Assembly (NCBI GenBank): GCA_036555515.1
Contig: DATBLC010000138.1
Coordinates: 27,665-91,664 of the forward strand
DNA: 64,000 nt
DNA from: DATACQ01 sp036555515
GTDB lineage: Bacteria > Desulfobacterota > Binatia > UBA9968
Direction: 5' to 3'
The first letter of the stretch is position 1. Each line of letters opens with the position of its first letter. Positions 18,026 to 26,525 of this stretch are shown here, piece by piece. Both the position numbers and the translations under genes were made by a program. The notes below the pieces were generated by a model. It saw only the letters and a program-made list of their open reading frames with translations. It had not been told where the DNA came from and ran no database searches.

Positions 18026-18415
18026 TCACAAAGGTTTCTTGTAAACCTCTTTGGGATCGAAAACTCGCTCGGCAACGACCTTCCACTCGCCATTGTCACC
18101 CTTGCGGAAAAAGCAGCTTCGGTAACCTTCGTGGCAGGCCGCCCCGCCAATCTGATTGACCTGAAGCAAGATGGTGTCGTTATCGCAATCGATAAAGATC
18201 TCTTTTACTTCCTGAAAATTGCCCGATTCTTCGCCTTTGAACCACGGCCCTTTGCGCGAGCGACTGTAATAATGGGCTTTGCCGGTGGCCCGAGTTTTCT
18301 CCCACGCCTCTTCATTCATGTAGGCGACCATCAATACCTCGCGCGATTGATAATCCTGCACGATCACGGGCACTAGGCCGTTGCCCTTCGCAAAATCGAT
18401 CTTTGCCGTAGCCAT
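18026..18415 (-). CDS. hisI: Phosphoribosyl-AMP cyclohydrolase
   Basis: 129 residues from ATG 18415, with GAGG about 8 nt upstream. It opens the adenine ring of PR-AMP in histidine biosynthesis. DCDNDTILLQVNQIGG followed by ACHEGYRSCFF contains the metal-binding Asp and Cys residues of the family, and SRSRKGPWFKGEESGNFQ is the substrate segment. There is no fused HisE domain. It is upstream of hisG in a two-gene unit; the remaining his genes are elsewhere. Confidence 0.95.
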   Translation of the reverse strand: MATAKIDFAKGNGLVPVIVQDYQSREVLMVAYMNEEAWEKTRATGKAHYYSRSRKGPWFKGEESGNFQEVKEIFIDCDNDTILLQVNQIGGAACHEGYRSCFFRKGDNGEWKVVAERVFDPKEVYKKPL

Positions 18416-18498
18416 AACGATTTCCTCGAATTTGTTTAGCTAACACATCTATAGGGGGGCTTCAATGACGTTCGGACGCGTGCCCTATAAGCGTTGAC

Positions 18499-19209
18499 TT
18501 ATCTGGGTCGCCTGTTTTGCAGCGCTGGTATGGCTTCGATCTTGTCCTGCGGCAGTATCTCCCAGTAGATGCCTATGGGCCGTTTGAAGAGCGCTTTGAT
18601 GGCCATAACTTCGTTCGGCGTGACAATGGCGGTAAGCGGGATGTCGTGGTCGGTCATGGGAATTGCTTCTTCAATAACTTGCAAGGGATGGACGGAGGTG
18701 ACGATGGGGGTGCTCGGGCCGATCTTTTTTTCTTCCGTAAGCAGGGCAAATTCCAAATCCGAATAACCGCCGCCTTTACCCACCCTGGCGCCTTTTCGGT
18801 TCACAGCGACGGAACCGCAGATAATGAGATCGATCCGCGGCACGTCATCGAGCGTCGCGGACTGTCCGTACAACGCCGCGCCCTTAATCGATGACGCGGC
18901 GTAGGGCGAACACTTGAGCTTCTTCGGATCCAATTCGATGAACGGTTTTTCGGCGCGCAGCCGTGGCACCGCCATGTAAATAATCTTGCCTTCGGCCAGC
19001 GCCCTGTGACGGATCGCCCGCTGCGGTGAATCCGGATTGACCTTGAGTACCTTGGCTTTCGACCACCATGCGGTTTCGGCGATGAGGCGCGCGCAGGCCT
19101 CGGCGCCGATGAAATTGGGAATCCGCCCCTCGGCGCCGGGAAAACGCGCCACTCGTTGCGCTTGCAGCAACAACCACACCGCCTCGCGGATGGCATCTTT
19201 GGTCTTCAC
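18499..19209 (-). CDS. 5-formyltetrahydrofolate cyclo-ligase family protein
   Basis: 236 residues from a GTG at 19209. It is expected to convert 5-formyl-THF to 5,10-methenyl-THF with ATP. The phosphate/folate loop KGARVGKGGGYSDLEFALL near residue 145 is diagnostic, in the longer form seen in archaea and MTHFSD-like proteins; classical enzymes have GxGxGYYD. VTSVHPLQVIEEAIPMTDHDIPL is a further family segment. It lies 83 nt upstream of hisI on the same strand, so joint transcription is possible. Confidence 0.82.
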   Translation of the reverse strand: MKTKDAIREAVWLLLQAQRVARFPGAEGRIPNFIGAEACARLIAETAWWSKAKVLKVNPDSPQRAIRHRALAEGKIIYMAVPRLRAEKPFIELDPKKLKCSPYAASSIKGAALYGQSATLDDVPRIDLIICGSVAVNRKGARVGKGGGYSDLEFALLTEEKKIGPSTPIVTSVHPLQVIEEAIPMTDHDIPLTAIVTPNEVMAIKALFKRPIGIYWEILPQDKIEAIPALQNRRPR

Positions 19210-19290
19210 TGGAACTACGCTAGCTGAGCCCCGAGGCGTTACGCAACAGGCAAAGAGTCACGGCGCAAACGCTTGGGGTTTGAGCGCTGG

Positions 19291-19350
19291 ACGTCTGGAA
19301 CGTTTCCGAGGATTTCAACCATCTGGAACGACTTGAACGGCTTGAACTGG
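19291..19350. repeat. Degenerate GAACG/TTGAAC repeat
   Basis: Short units such as TCTGGAACG and ACTTGAACGGCTTGAACTGG repeat in the gap between the cyclo-ligase and CutA-Nudix genes. This is a decayed member of the CGTTCAAAN family also seen at 20249-20305 and 28153-28217. The rest of the 200-nt gap shows nothing else. Confidence 0.5.
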
Positions 19351-19410
19351 CCCCGGGCAACTCACGTGTAGTTTGACTGACTGGGAAAGCCAGTTGTAAG
19401 ATCAGCCCCG

Positions 19411-20232
19411 ATGCGTGACTTCCTGGTAGTTTTTGTCACGGTAGGTTCGGCCACCGAAGGGGATTGTTTAGCCAAGGCGCTCGTGGAAGAGCGGCTCGCG
19501 GCCTGTGTAAACCGGCTCCCCTCGGTCCAGTCCGTCTATCGCTGGGAAGGTAAAGTCGAGCAGAGCGCCGAAGAGCTGCTCGTAATCAAAACGACAAAGA
19601 TGCGCTACCCGGCGCTGGAAAAGCGCGTGCGCGAAATGCACAGCTATGAGGTTCCAGAAATCATCGCGCTGCCGATCGTTGCCGGCAGCGAGGCCTATCT
19701 CAACTGGCTGGACGTGCAAACTGCCACGGCAGCGGCGCGGCCGGACGGTAGCGTGCGCGAGACACACGAGGTCTCCGCCGGCGGAGTGGTGTACCGCAGA
19801 CAAGGCGGCGGCGTCGAGATCGCGCTGATTCATGTGCGCGGCCGCTGGGGATTGCCAAAGGGACATGTCGAAGCCGGTGAAAGCCCCGACCAGGCTGCGT
19901 TGCGCGAGGTGCGCGAAGAAACTGGTCTGGAAGGACGAGTGGCGAGAAAGCTCGGTGAAATTCACTATTCCTACCGGGAGAAAAGAGCGGCTCAGCACCA
20001 GGAGGTCAAAGTTTACAAACGGGTTCACTTTTACTTGGTTCGTTATCTGCGCGGCGACGTACGCGACCACGACTATGAAGTGGACGAAGCGCGCTGGTTC
20101 CCCATCGACGAAGCGCTGCGCAGTCTCAGGTTCGCCACCGAGCGCAAGATGGTGAATCGGGCAAAGGCTCTACTGGCGGATCGCGAAAAGAAACAAGCAC
20201 AGCAGGGACTTGTGGCGCCGGGGGAGGCGTGA
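19411..20232 (+). CDS. CutA-Nudix fusion protein
   Basis: 273 residues. Residues 1-105 are a complete CutA1 domain (FVTVGSATEGDCLAKALVEE, LAACVNRLPSVQSVYRWEGK, HSYEVPEIIALPI), a trimeric protein linked to metal tolerance. Residues 118-255 are a Nudix hydrolase with an intact Nudix box GHVEAGESPDQAALREVREE followed by TGL, as expected for a nucleoside-diphosphate-X hydrolase. The reading frame is continuous with a short linker, so this is a true fusion. CutA and Nudix are normally separate genes. A trimeric CutA base could oligomerise the hydrolase; that is inference. Confidence 0.88.
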   Translation: MRDFLVVFVTVGSATEGDCLAKALVEERLAACVNRLPSVQSVYRWEGKVEQSAEELLVIKTTKMRYPALEKRVREMHSYEVPEIIALPIVAGSEAYLNWLDVQTATAAARPDGSVRETHEVSAGGVVYRRQGGGVEIALIHVRGRWGLPKGHVEAGESPDQAALREVREETGLEGRVARKLGEIHYSYREKRAAQHQEVKVYKRVHFYLVRYLRGDVRDHDYEVDEARWFPIDEALRSLRFATERKMVNRAKALLADREKKQAQQGLVAPGEA

Positions 20233-20248
20233 AGATCAACCTCAACGG

Positions 20249-20305
20249 AAGTTCAAAGCGTTCAAAACGTTCAAGCCGTTCAAAACGTTTGGAACTATTT
20301 GAACG
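20249..20305. repeat. CGTTCAAAA-type tandem repeat
   Basis: Units near 9 bp (GTTCAAAGC, GTTCAAAAC, GTTCAAGCC, GTTCAAAAC) run in tandem and end with an inverted GGAACTATTTGAAC arm. The array fills most of the 124-nt gap between the CutA-Nudix gene and the lyase gene. Confidence 0.7.
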
Positions 20306-20356
20306 GGTGGAGCCTAGCCAGGTTACGAACTTGATCCCAAACGAGCAGATTGGTCG

Positions 20357-21733
20357 ATGAAAGATTATTTCTCCGAATTCGTCTTCTCCGTACCTTATGA
20401 GATGGCGGCGGTGCGGCCGCTGCGCCAAACAACTCGACTTGAACGCCAAGCCGCACTACGGGCCGCCTATTTTAACACTGAACTGATCCCGCAAGAGTTG
20501 ATTTATGTCGATCTCAAAACCGACAGCGGCGTTAGCGCGTTCAGCACCGGACAATTGGTTAAGCTGTTGGGGGCTGGCGCTCTGGAGTCAGGGATGGAAA
20601 TGGCCGCGGAGGGAAGCGGAGCCTTCCGCTCGCTCGGGGAAAAATTCCGCGAATATTTTGGTCTTCCCTATATGCTCCCGGTGGCGCAGGGCAGGGCAGC
20701 GGAACGGTTGTGGACGAAGCTCCACGTCAAGCCCGGCAGCGTCGTGCCAGGCAATATGCTTTTTCCATCCACCCGTTATCACGTCGAGTCCAACGGCGGA
20801 AAAGTGCTGGACGTAATAAATGACGGAGCCCACGATCTCGCGTCCACCGCCCCGTTTAAGGGCGACATCGATCTCATCAAACTCGCGGCGGCGTTCAAAG
20901 AGCATGAAGGCAAAGTGGCCTGCGTCTATATCGAGCTGTGCGTCAACTCCTGCGGCGGCCATCCGGTATCGCTGCGAAATTTAAAGGCGGTCAAAGAGGT
21001 TGCCGGCGCCAATCGAGTGCCGCTGTTTCTCGATGCCAGCCGGATCCTAGAAAACGGTTTTTTGATCAAGCAGCGCGAGGCTGGTTATCGAGACCGCAGC
21101 GTGGCTGAGATCGTCCGCGCAATCTGCGCTCTGGCCGACGGCTGCACGATGAGCGCGTTAAAGGATTTTTCCGCCGCCGCTGGCGGATTCATCGGCGCCC
21201 GCGATCAAGCCGCTTATCAAAAAGCATTCGCCCAGAGCTTTCTTGACGGCGTCCAGCCGTCCAGCGCCGCCATGGCGGCGCTAAGCGTTGCTTTCGATGA
21301 GCTGCTAGCCGGTGATGCCTATGCGGCGAGTCGCGTGGAACAGGTCGAGTATTTATGGCGGCGGCTGAAAGACACGATTCCGGTGCTCCAACCCGCGGGA
21401 GGTCACGGCGTGTTCATCGACGTTGCGCGGTTCTTGACGCATCTTACCGTAGACCATTATCCGGCGCAGGCGCTGGCGGCGTTCCTTTACGAGACCTCTG
21501 GCCTTCGGGTCACAAAAGGACCGCCTCTGGCGCCGAGTCAAACGGCGCGGGGTGTTGAGTTGCTGCGCCTGGCCATACCGGCGCGCCGCTACTTGCTGGG
21601 CCACATGGATGATGCCGCCGAAGCCCTGCTTCACGCTTACGCCCGTAGGGAAGAAATCCAAGGACTCAGGCGAATCGAAAAAGCCGGCCGCCCGAAGTAT
21701 GCGCCGGCGCTTTTCGAGCAGTTGGGACAATGA
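20357..21733 (+). CDS. Tryptophanase / tyrosine phenol-lyase family PLP enzyme
   Basis: 458 residues. It matches the beta-eliminating lyase family through its full length: IPQELIYVDLKTDSGVSAFS, PVAQGRAAERL, YIELCVNSCGGHPVS, FLDASRILEN and a C-terminal LLRLAIPARRYLLGHMDDAAEAL. The Schiff-base lysine is K269 in MSALKD; family members have SxKKD, so the catalytic Lys before Asp is kept while the preceding Lys is Leu. That change and distinct active-site loops make the substrate uncertain; it may be another beta-substituted amino acid. Its stop overlaps the next start as ATGA, first of four coupled genes. Confidence 0.85.
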   Translation: MKDYFSEFVFSVPYEMAAVRPLRQTTRLERQAALRAAYFNTELIPQELIYVDLKTDSGVSAFSTGQLVKLLGAGALESGMEMAAEGSGAFRSLGEKFREYFGLPYMLPVAQGRAAERLWTKLHVKPGSVVPGNMLFPSTRYHVESNGGKVLDVINDGAHDLASTAPFKGDIDLIKLAAAFKEHEGKVACVYIELCVNSCGGHPVSLRNLKAVKEVAGANRVPLFLDASRILENGFLIKQREAGYRDRSVAEIVRAICALADGCTMSALKDFSAAAGGFIGARDQAAYQKAFAQSFLDGVQPSSAAMAALSVAFDELLAGDAYAASRVEQVEYLWRRLKDTIPVLQPAGGHGVFIDVARFLTHLTVDHYPAQALAAFLYETSGLRVTKGPPLAPSQTARGVELLRLAIPARRYLLGHMDDAAEALLHAYARREEIQGLRRIEKAGRPKYAPALFEQLGQ

Positions 21734-23514
21734 ATACGATGCGGCAATTAGCACAGGAACGTCATCTAGCGGCGATCTTCTTTGATCGCGTTGCGGAACT
21801 TGGCGAGAAAAGCTTCATCAAGGTGCAACGCGGCGAGCAATTTCACGAAGTCTCGTGGCGTGATTTTGGCGCCAAAGTGCGCGCCGCCATTTTCGCGCTT
21901 TACACCCTCGGCTTGAACAAAGGCGATCGCGTGGCCATCCTCGGCGAGAACAGCCTTGAATGGTTGTGCGCCGACCTCGCGACCCTGGGGGGCGGTTTTC
22001 CCAACGTCATTGTTTCCCCGGGCCTATCCGACAGGATGGTGCGTATGATTCTCGGTCATTCCAGCTGCCGCGCGGCCTTCGTGCAAAATGAGCCGGCAGT
22101 GGGGCGATTACTCAATCTCAAGGGGCAATTGCCGGCGCTCGAATCTCTGATCGTTCTTGATGGCAGCGGCGCCCGCGTGCCCTGCGCGCTCTCGTTCGGC
22201 GAGTTTCTGTTGCGTGGCGCGCAAGATGACAAAGGACGTCTCGGATCGATACTGGAATCGGTTCATGGCGACGATCTCGCGACGATCATGTACACCTCCG
22301 GCTCCACCGGCGAGCCCAAGGGTGTCATGCGCACCCATAATAATCTGCTCGCGAATATCACCAATGGCCGTCCAATAGCTTCGAGCGATCCCGACGAACT
22401 GACGGTCATCGTATTGAACCTTAACCATCTGTTTGGACGGTTTGGCTTTTTGAAAAGCGTCGTCACCGGGCGTACCACGGCCGTGATTGAGGCCACGGAA
22501 AAGGCAGTGAATACGAAGATCATTGAGGCGCTTGCGCCCACCGCTCTGGCCATGGTTCCTCGGGTCATTGAGAAAATTTTGGAAAAGATTTTTGACGAAA
22601 GAGGCTGCCGGCAGCAATGTGAGCGGCTGGAAGAGTTGGATCGCCGCAAGAACACGGGCGCAAAATTGAATGGCCTTGAAACAGCGCGGTTCGAAGAACT
22701 TCGCGCCGAGCTCGGCGACGCGACGAGAAAGGCGCTGGGCGGTAGGATCAAATATATCGCGTATGGCGGCGCGGCGATGCCGCCGCGGATCATACGACTC
22801 TTCGAGCTCATGCGAATTCCCCTGTTGGGCTCCTATGGCATCACCGAATGCGGCGGCGTGACGCTCAGCGGCGTCGGCGATAACAAACCGGGAAGCCTGG
22901 GACGGCCCTTTGCCAACGTCGAGTTGCGCATCGCCGGAGATGGTGAACTCCTGGTGCGCGGACCCACCGTGACGCCCGGATATTTCAATAATCCCGAGGC
23001 AACCCGAGAGGCAATCGACGCCGAGGGATGGTTCCATACCGGCGATTGCGGCATGATCGACGATCAGGGTTGTCTCTTTATCGTCGGGCGCAAGAAAGAT
23101 ATTTTTAACTGCTCCGACGGCTCCAATATCTATCCTGCGCATATCGAGCTACTGCTGGAAAACGACCGCTTTATCCGGCAGGCGATTTTGCTCGGTGATC
23201 AGCGTCCATTTATCGCGGCGCTGATCGCGCCTGATTACACGCAAATCGCCGCCGAGCTGAAGAAACCCGAGTCTTGCCTGAGCGATGATGAAATCGAGGC
23301 ATTGATCCGGTCGCGCCTAGAGGAGATCAATAGACCGCTCGAAGCGTACGAACACATCCGCAAGTTCGGCATAGTGCCGTCCGATTTTCCGACCGAGGTG
23401 CGGAGCGTCACCGTATTTCAGAAGATTAAGATCGATCGCCGCGCCGTGGAAGAGCGATACGGAAGAATCATTAGCGCGATCTATTCGACGACATCCAATG
23501 GAGGAAGTGTATGA
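21730..23514 (+). CDS. Long-chain-type acyl-CoA synthetase (AMP-binding)
   Basis: 594 residues. TIMYTSGSTGEPKGVMRTHNN is the AMP/ATP-binding P-loop; GSYGITECGGVTLSG, GWFHTGDCG and GRKKDIFNCSDGSNIYP are later ANL-family motifs. The C-terminal PTEVRSVTVFQKIKIDRRAVEERYG has the family form with a Lys. It activates a carboxylic acid to its CoA thioester through an acyl-adenylate. It starts inside the stop of the lyase gene (ATGA) and ends in the start of the first SDR gene (ATGA). The acid used is not evident. Confidence 0.9.
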   Translation: MNTMRQLAQERHLAAIFFDRVAELGEKSFIKVQRGEQFHEVSWRDFGAKVRAAIFALYTLGLNKGDRVAILGENSLEWLCADLATLGGGFPNVIVSPGLSDRMVRMILGHSSCRAAFVQNEPAVGRLLNLKGQLPALESLIVLDGSGARVPCALSFGEFLLRGAQDDKGRLGSILESVHGDDLATIMYTSGSTGEPKGVMRTHNNLLANITNGRPIASSDPDELTVIVLNLNHLFGRFGFLKSVVTGRTTAVIEATEKAVNTKIIEALAPTALAMVPRVIEKILEKIFDERGCRQQCERLEELDRRKNTGAKLNGLETARFEELRAELGDATRKALGGRIKYIAYGGAAMPPRIIRLFELMRIPLLGSYGITECGGVTLSGVGDNKPGSLGRPFANVELRIAGDGELLVRGPTVTPGYFNNPEATREAIDAEGWFHTGDCGMIDDQGCLFIVGRKKDIFNCSDGSNIYPAHIELLLENDRFIRQAILLGDQRPFIAALIAPDYTQIAAELKKPESCLSDDEIEALIRSRLEEINRPLEAYEHIRKFGIVPSDFPTEVRSVTVFQKIKIDRRAVEERYGRIISAIYSTTSNGGSV

Positions 23515-24254
23515 AACAAGTGGCCTTGATCACGGGCGGCGGAGGGGGAATCGGCGGCGCCGTGGCGCGGCGCATGGCCGTTGCCGGCATGTCCGTCGTC
23601 ATCGCGGATTACGATCATGCGGCGGCGGAACAGGTCGGCGCAGAGATCAAAGCCGCGGGCGGCAAGGCGGATGCGCTTTCGGTCGATGTGACCCAGGCGC
23701 GCGAGGTGAAGGCGCTCGTCAGTGATGTCGCACAGCGTTTCGGCAGCATCGACGTCTTGGCCAATATCGCCGGCGGTAGTTTTTACACCAAGCGCATCGA
23801 AGAATTTACCTGGAGCGAGTGGAGACGGGTCATCGACGCGAATTTGAAGGGCACGTTTCTCATGTGCCGCGAAGTCGCGCCGCTCATGCGCAAGCAGAAG
23901 AGCGGCAACATCATGAACACCGCCTCCAACTACGGCGCTACCGGCTCCGCCCTGCGCGCGCCGTACTGCGCGGCAAAAGCTGGAATCATCGCCTTCACGA
24001 AGAGCCTGGCGTTGGAGCTCGCGCCCGACGGCATCCGCGTCAACACCGTCGCGCCGGGTCCCACGGACACGCCCCGGGTAATGGAAAACGAAACTCCGGA
24101 GGCGCGCAAGCAGCGTTGGTATTCTTCCATCCCGCTTGGCCGTACCGGCCAGCCGGAGGATTTGGCCGAGATGTATTATTTCTTGACCACAGCCGAGGCC
24201 GCGGCGATTACCGGGCAAACCTTTCACGTCAACGGAGGGCTGGTGATGCCATGA
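23511..24254 (+). CDS. Short-chain dehydrogenase/reductase
   Basis: 247 residues. TGGGGGIGGAVA is the dinucleotide-binding TGxxxGxG loop, NIAGG the NAG-type motif, and the catalytic S-Y-K set is in NTASNYG and PYCAAKAG. It ends NGGLVMP as FabG-like SDRs do. It is coupled by ATGA overlaps on both sides. As the third gene of the operon it could reduce or oxidise a 3-hydroxyacyl-CoA or related alcohol, but the substrate is not known. Confidence 0.9.
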   Translation: MKQVALITGGGGGIGGAVARRMAVAGMSVVIADYDHAAAEQVGAEIKAAGGKADALSVDVTQAREVKALVSDVAQRFGSIDVLANIAGGSFYTKRIEEFTWSEWRRVIDANLKGTFLMCREVAPLMRKQKSGNIMNTASNYGATGSALRAPYCAAKAGIIAFTKSLALELAPDGIRVNTVAPGPTDTPRVMENETPEARKQRWYSSIPLGRTGQPEDLAEMYYFLTTAEAAAITGQTFHVNGGLVMP

Positions 24255-25000
24255 GACTTGAAGACAAAGTTGCGGTTGTTACGGGTGGGGCGCAAGGGAT
24301 CGGCCGGGCTGTCGCGCTCTGCATGGGTCGAGAAGGGGCGAAAGTCGTCGTCGCCGACCTGCAAGGCGAGAAGGCCGAGGCGGTGGCAGGTGAACTGCAC
24401 GCTCTTGGGGCCCAAGCGGTCGCCGTAGAAGTCAACGTCGCCAGTGAATCCTCCGTCAAGCGCATGGCGAAGGAAACGTTCGGTCACTTTGGCCGCGCAG
24501 ATATTCTCGTCAATGTTGCCGGCATTTATTTCCCTAAGTCGTCAGCGGTTGACCTTTCCGAACAGGATTGGGATCGCACCATGGACATCAACGTCGGCAG
24601 CAACTTTCTCTGTTGCCGTGAGTTTGTGCCGTCCATGCGGTCGCGAAAAAGCGGCCGTCTTATTAGCCTGGCATCCGGCATCGGCCACTACGGAATGCGG
24701 CAATTCTCCCATTATGCCGCGTCAAAGGCCGCGGTGATGGGATTCGTCAAAGCGCTGGCCCGCGAACTGGGCCCGGACGGGATTACGGTCAATGCCATTT
24801 GTCCAGGCTCGGCAAATACCGCTATGCCTCGCCAACACCGCTCCGAAGAAGAAATCATGGCGCGGCTGCGCTCGACGCCGCTGCCCCATGTGCTCGAGCC
24901 TGAGGACATTGCCGGGCCGATCGTGTTTCTGGCCAGCGACGCAGCGGCGTTCATCACGGGCCAGTCTTATAATATCAACTGCGGCAGCTTTATGTTTTAA
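24251..25000 (+). CDS. Short-chain dehydrogenase/reductase
   Basis: 249 residues from ATG 24251, which overlaps the previous stop as ATGA; the frame is open much further upstream but that part is antisense to nothing and lacks a site. TGGAQGIGRAVA is the cofactor loop, DLQG suggests an acidic residue selecting NAD, and YAASK holds the catalytic Tyr and Lys. It is a paralogue of the preceding SDR but clearly diverged. It ends the four-gene operon; a heptad repeat array begins 5 nt after the stop. Confidence 0.9.
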   Translation: MRLEDKVAVVTGGAQGIGRAVALCMGREGAKVVVADLQGEKAEAVAGELHALGAQAVAVEVNVASESSVKRMAKETFGHFGRADILVNVAGIYFPKSSAVDLSEQDWDRTMDINVGSNFLCCREFVPSMRSRKSGRLISLASGIGHYGMRQFSHYAASKAAVMGFVKALARELGPDGITVNAICPGSANTAMPRQHRSEEEIMARLRSTPLPHVLEPEDIAGPIVFLASDAAAFITGQSYNINCGSFMF

Positions 25001-25005
25001 CTACC

Positions 25006-25217
25006 GTTCAAAGTTCAAGGTTTAAAGTTCAATGTTCCGGATCCGCGAGATACGATGCATCAACCCGGCCCAAACACGATGTTTCACACCCTCCAGTCGG
25101 TCAAGCCGTTCAAACCGTCAGAGGAAAAGGTCTTAAAGGAGTGACACTTCTCGAACAACGGGCGGATTGAGAACCGACTTCTTCGAATCGAAAACTTTGA
25201 ACGTTGAACTTTGAACC
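25006..25217. repeat. Two (GTTCAAN)n heptad arrays in inverted orientation
   Basis: 25006-25038 reads as five consecutive 7-bp units GTTCAAA, GTTCAAG, GTTTAAA, GTTCAAT, GTTCC. 25193-25217 holds the complement (AACTTTGAACGTTGAACTTT). The two arrays flank about 155 nt that also contains GTCAAGCCGTTCAAACCGTC at 25099-25118. The pair lies between convergent genes, where a transcript would fold into a stem and might act as a bidirectional terminator. Confidence 0.75.
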
Positions 25218-25225
25218 TACGACAG

Positions 25226-26389
25226 CTATTGCGTCGCCAGGATTTGGCAGCGGCGCGAGAGGTCGGTGAGCGCCGCGCAGTCTTTGCTGATTTCGGCGCC
25301 GGTTTTCTCGAAAGTGTACTTCAAATACCGAAAGCTTTCCTGCAAACAGCCGGTCTGATCATTCTCTTGAGCGAGCGCGGCGCAGAAGGGGAACGCGTAG
25401 TTGCCATCCCAGGTGTTGTCGATGAGCGCATAGACGGCGCCGCGAATGCAGGCTTGTCGATTATCGCCCTGCGCCAGCTCGCACTTGCGCGCGGCGCTGG
25501 CGGTTTCGCCGACACGCACATGGTTGGAAAGATCACGCCCTATGGACATCGAACACTGGGCGCTATGAGCGCCGGCTTTGGCGCATTCGCGGAAAAGCTC
25601 TTCGGTGGATAGGCCCATTTCCACCATGCGCGAAGTTTGCATGACGTAGCACTCGCCGCGGTATTTGTCGATCAATTTGCTGCACGGGTAGTGATAATCC
25701 GTGGGACTGAGATCGCGAGTTTCAGGGGTGGCGTTAGCAACGTTTTCCATGAACACGCCGCCGTAACAAGAACCACGGCTCCATTCCTCTTCGAGCGCAT
25801 CGCAGGCTTCCAGAGATGGCACCAGTTGATAACGCGAAAAAAACAGCAGCGCGTGGCCCAAGCCGTGCAGGCATTGAAAACGCAGCCGCCCTGGAAGTTT
25901 CGGATCGCAGGCGGTGGCGGCCTTTTGTTTGAGCTCGGCTTGCGTCGGATGCTTGTTAGCCTGAGCGTAAATCTCGTCACCGCGAAGAAATCTTTCCACT
26001 GAGCCGTGGTAGCAGCCGGAATGGCACGTCTGATCGCAAGCGGAAAACGAGTCATGAATATTGCCCCTCAAGCGAAAGGTCTCGCGGCCGATGGCATGAA
26101 CCACCGGGTGACAATCGCGGCGCAATTCGGGGTCCTGCTTTTCGAACCTCTGGATCAGTTCAAGTGCCTGGGCTGTGGATTGCGTTTTAAGCATTTCGCG
26201 AAACAGTTTATCGAGGCACTCTGCGCCGTCGGATTGTCTCAGGCAGGCTTTAACCTGCTCCCGCGACGGCGCGCTTGCGTCCTGCGCCGGCACTTCTGGT
26301 TCCCTGCCGACTTGGGCAGTTGCGGAAGCAAAGTTAAGGGAGGAAGCCAGAATAGTGACAAAAAAATAAACCAAGGGTAATGGCGCCAC
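25226..26389 (-). CDS. Secreted protein of eight Cys-paired helical repeats
   Basis: 387 residues from GTG 26389, with AGGAG about 7 nt upstream. The signal peptide runs to about residue 25. I do not recognise a named family. The mature protein has 20 cysteines. From about residue 110 to the end, eight units of 35-45 residues share the pattern C-x(6-13)-C-x-x-G or similar: ACDQTCHSGCYHG, FQCLHGLGHAL, GSCYGGVFMEN, GECYVM, QCSMSIG, ACIRGAVYAL, GCLQESF, RCQIL, each preceded by a partner Cys. Several His residues (CHPVVH, CHSGCYHG, HGLGH) could bind metal or haem. It is divergent from the DUF3108 gene and part of an envelope-protein group. Confidence 0.75.
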   Translation of the reverse strand: MAPLPLVYFFVTILASSLNFASATAQVGREPEVPAQDASAPSREQVKACLRQSDGAECLDKLFREMLKTQSTAQALELIQRFEKQDPELRRDCHPVVHAIGRETFRLRGNIHDSFSACDQTCHSGCYHGSVERFLRGDEIYAQANKHPTQAELKQKAATACDPKLPGRLRFQCLHGLGHALLFFSRYQLVPSLEACDALEEEWSRGSCYGGVFMENVANATPETRDLSPTDYHYPCSKLIDKYRGECYVMQTSRMVEMGLSTEELFRECAKAGAHSAQCSMSIGRDLSNHVRVGETASAARKCELAQGDNRQACIRGAVYALIDNTWDGNYAFPFCAALAQENDQTGCLQESFRYLKYTFEKTGAEISKDCAALTDLSRRCQILATQ

Positions 26390-26525
26390 GATGATGCTCC
26401 TTTAAATGGCAGGAATAGTAACGGATAGACTTGATGATCGCAATAAAAACAGTTGGTTGAAGGCCGTTTTGTTTTTTCCGAAAAACCTCTTAATATCAAC
26501 CATGGCCAATCGTCTAAGGTTCATA

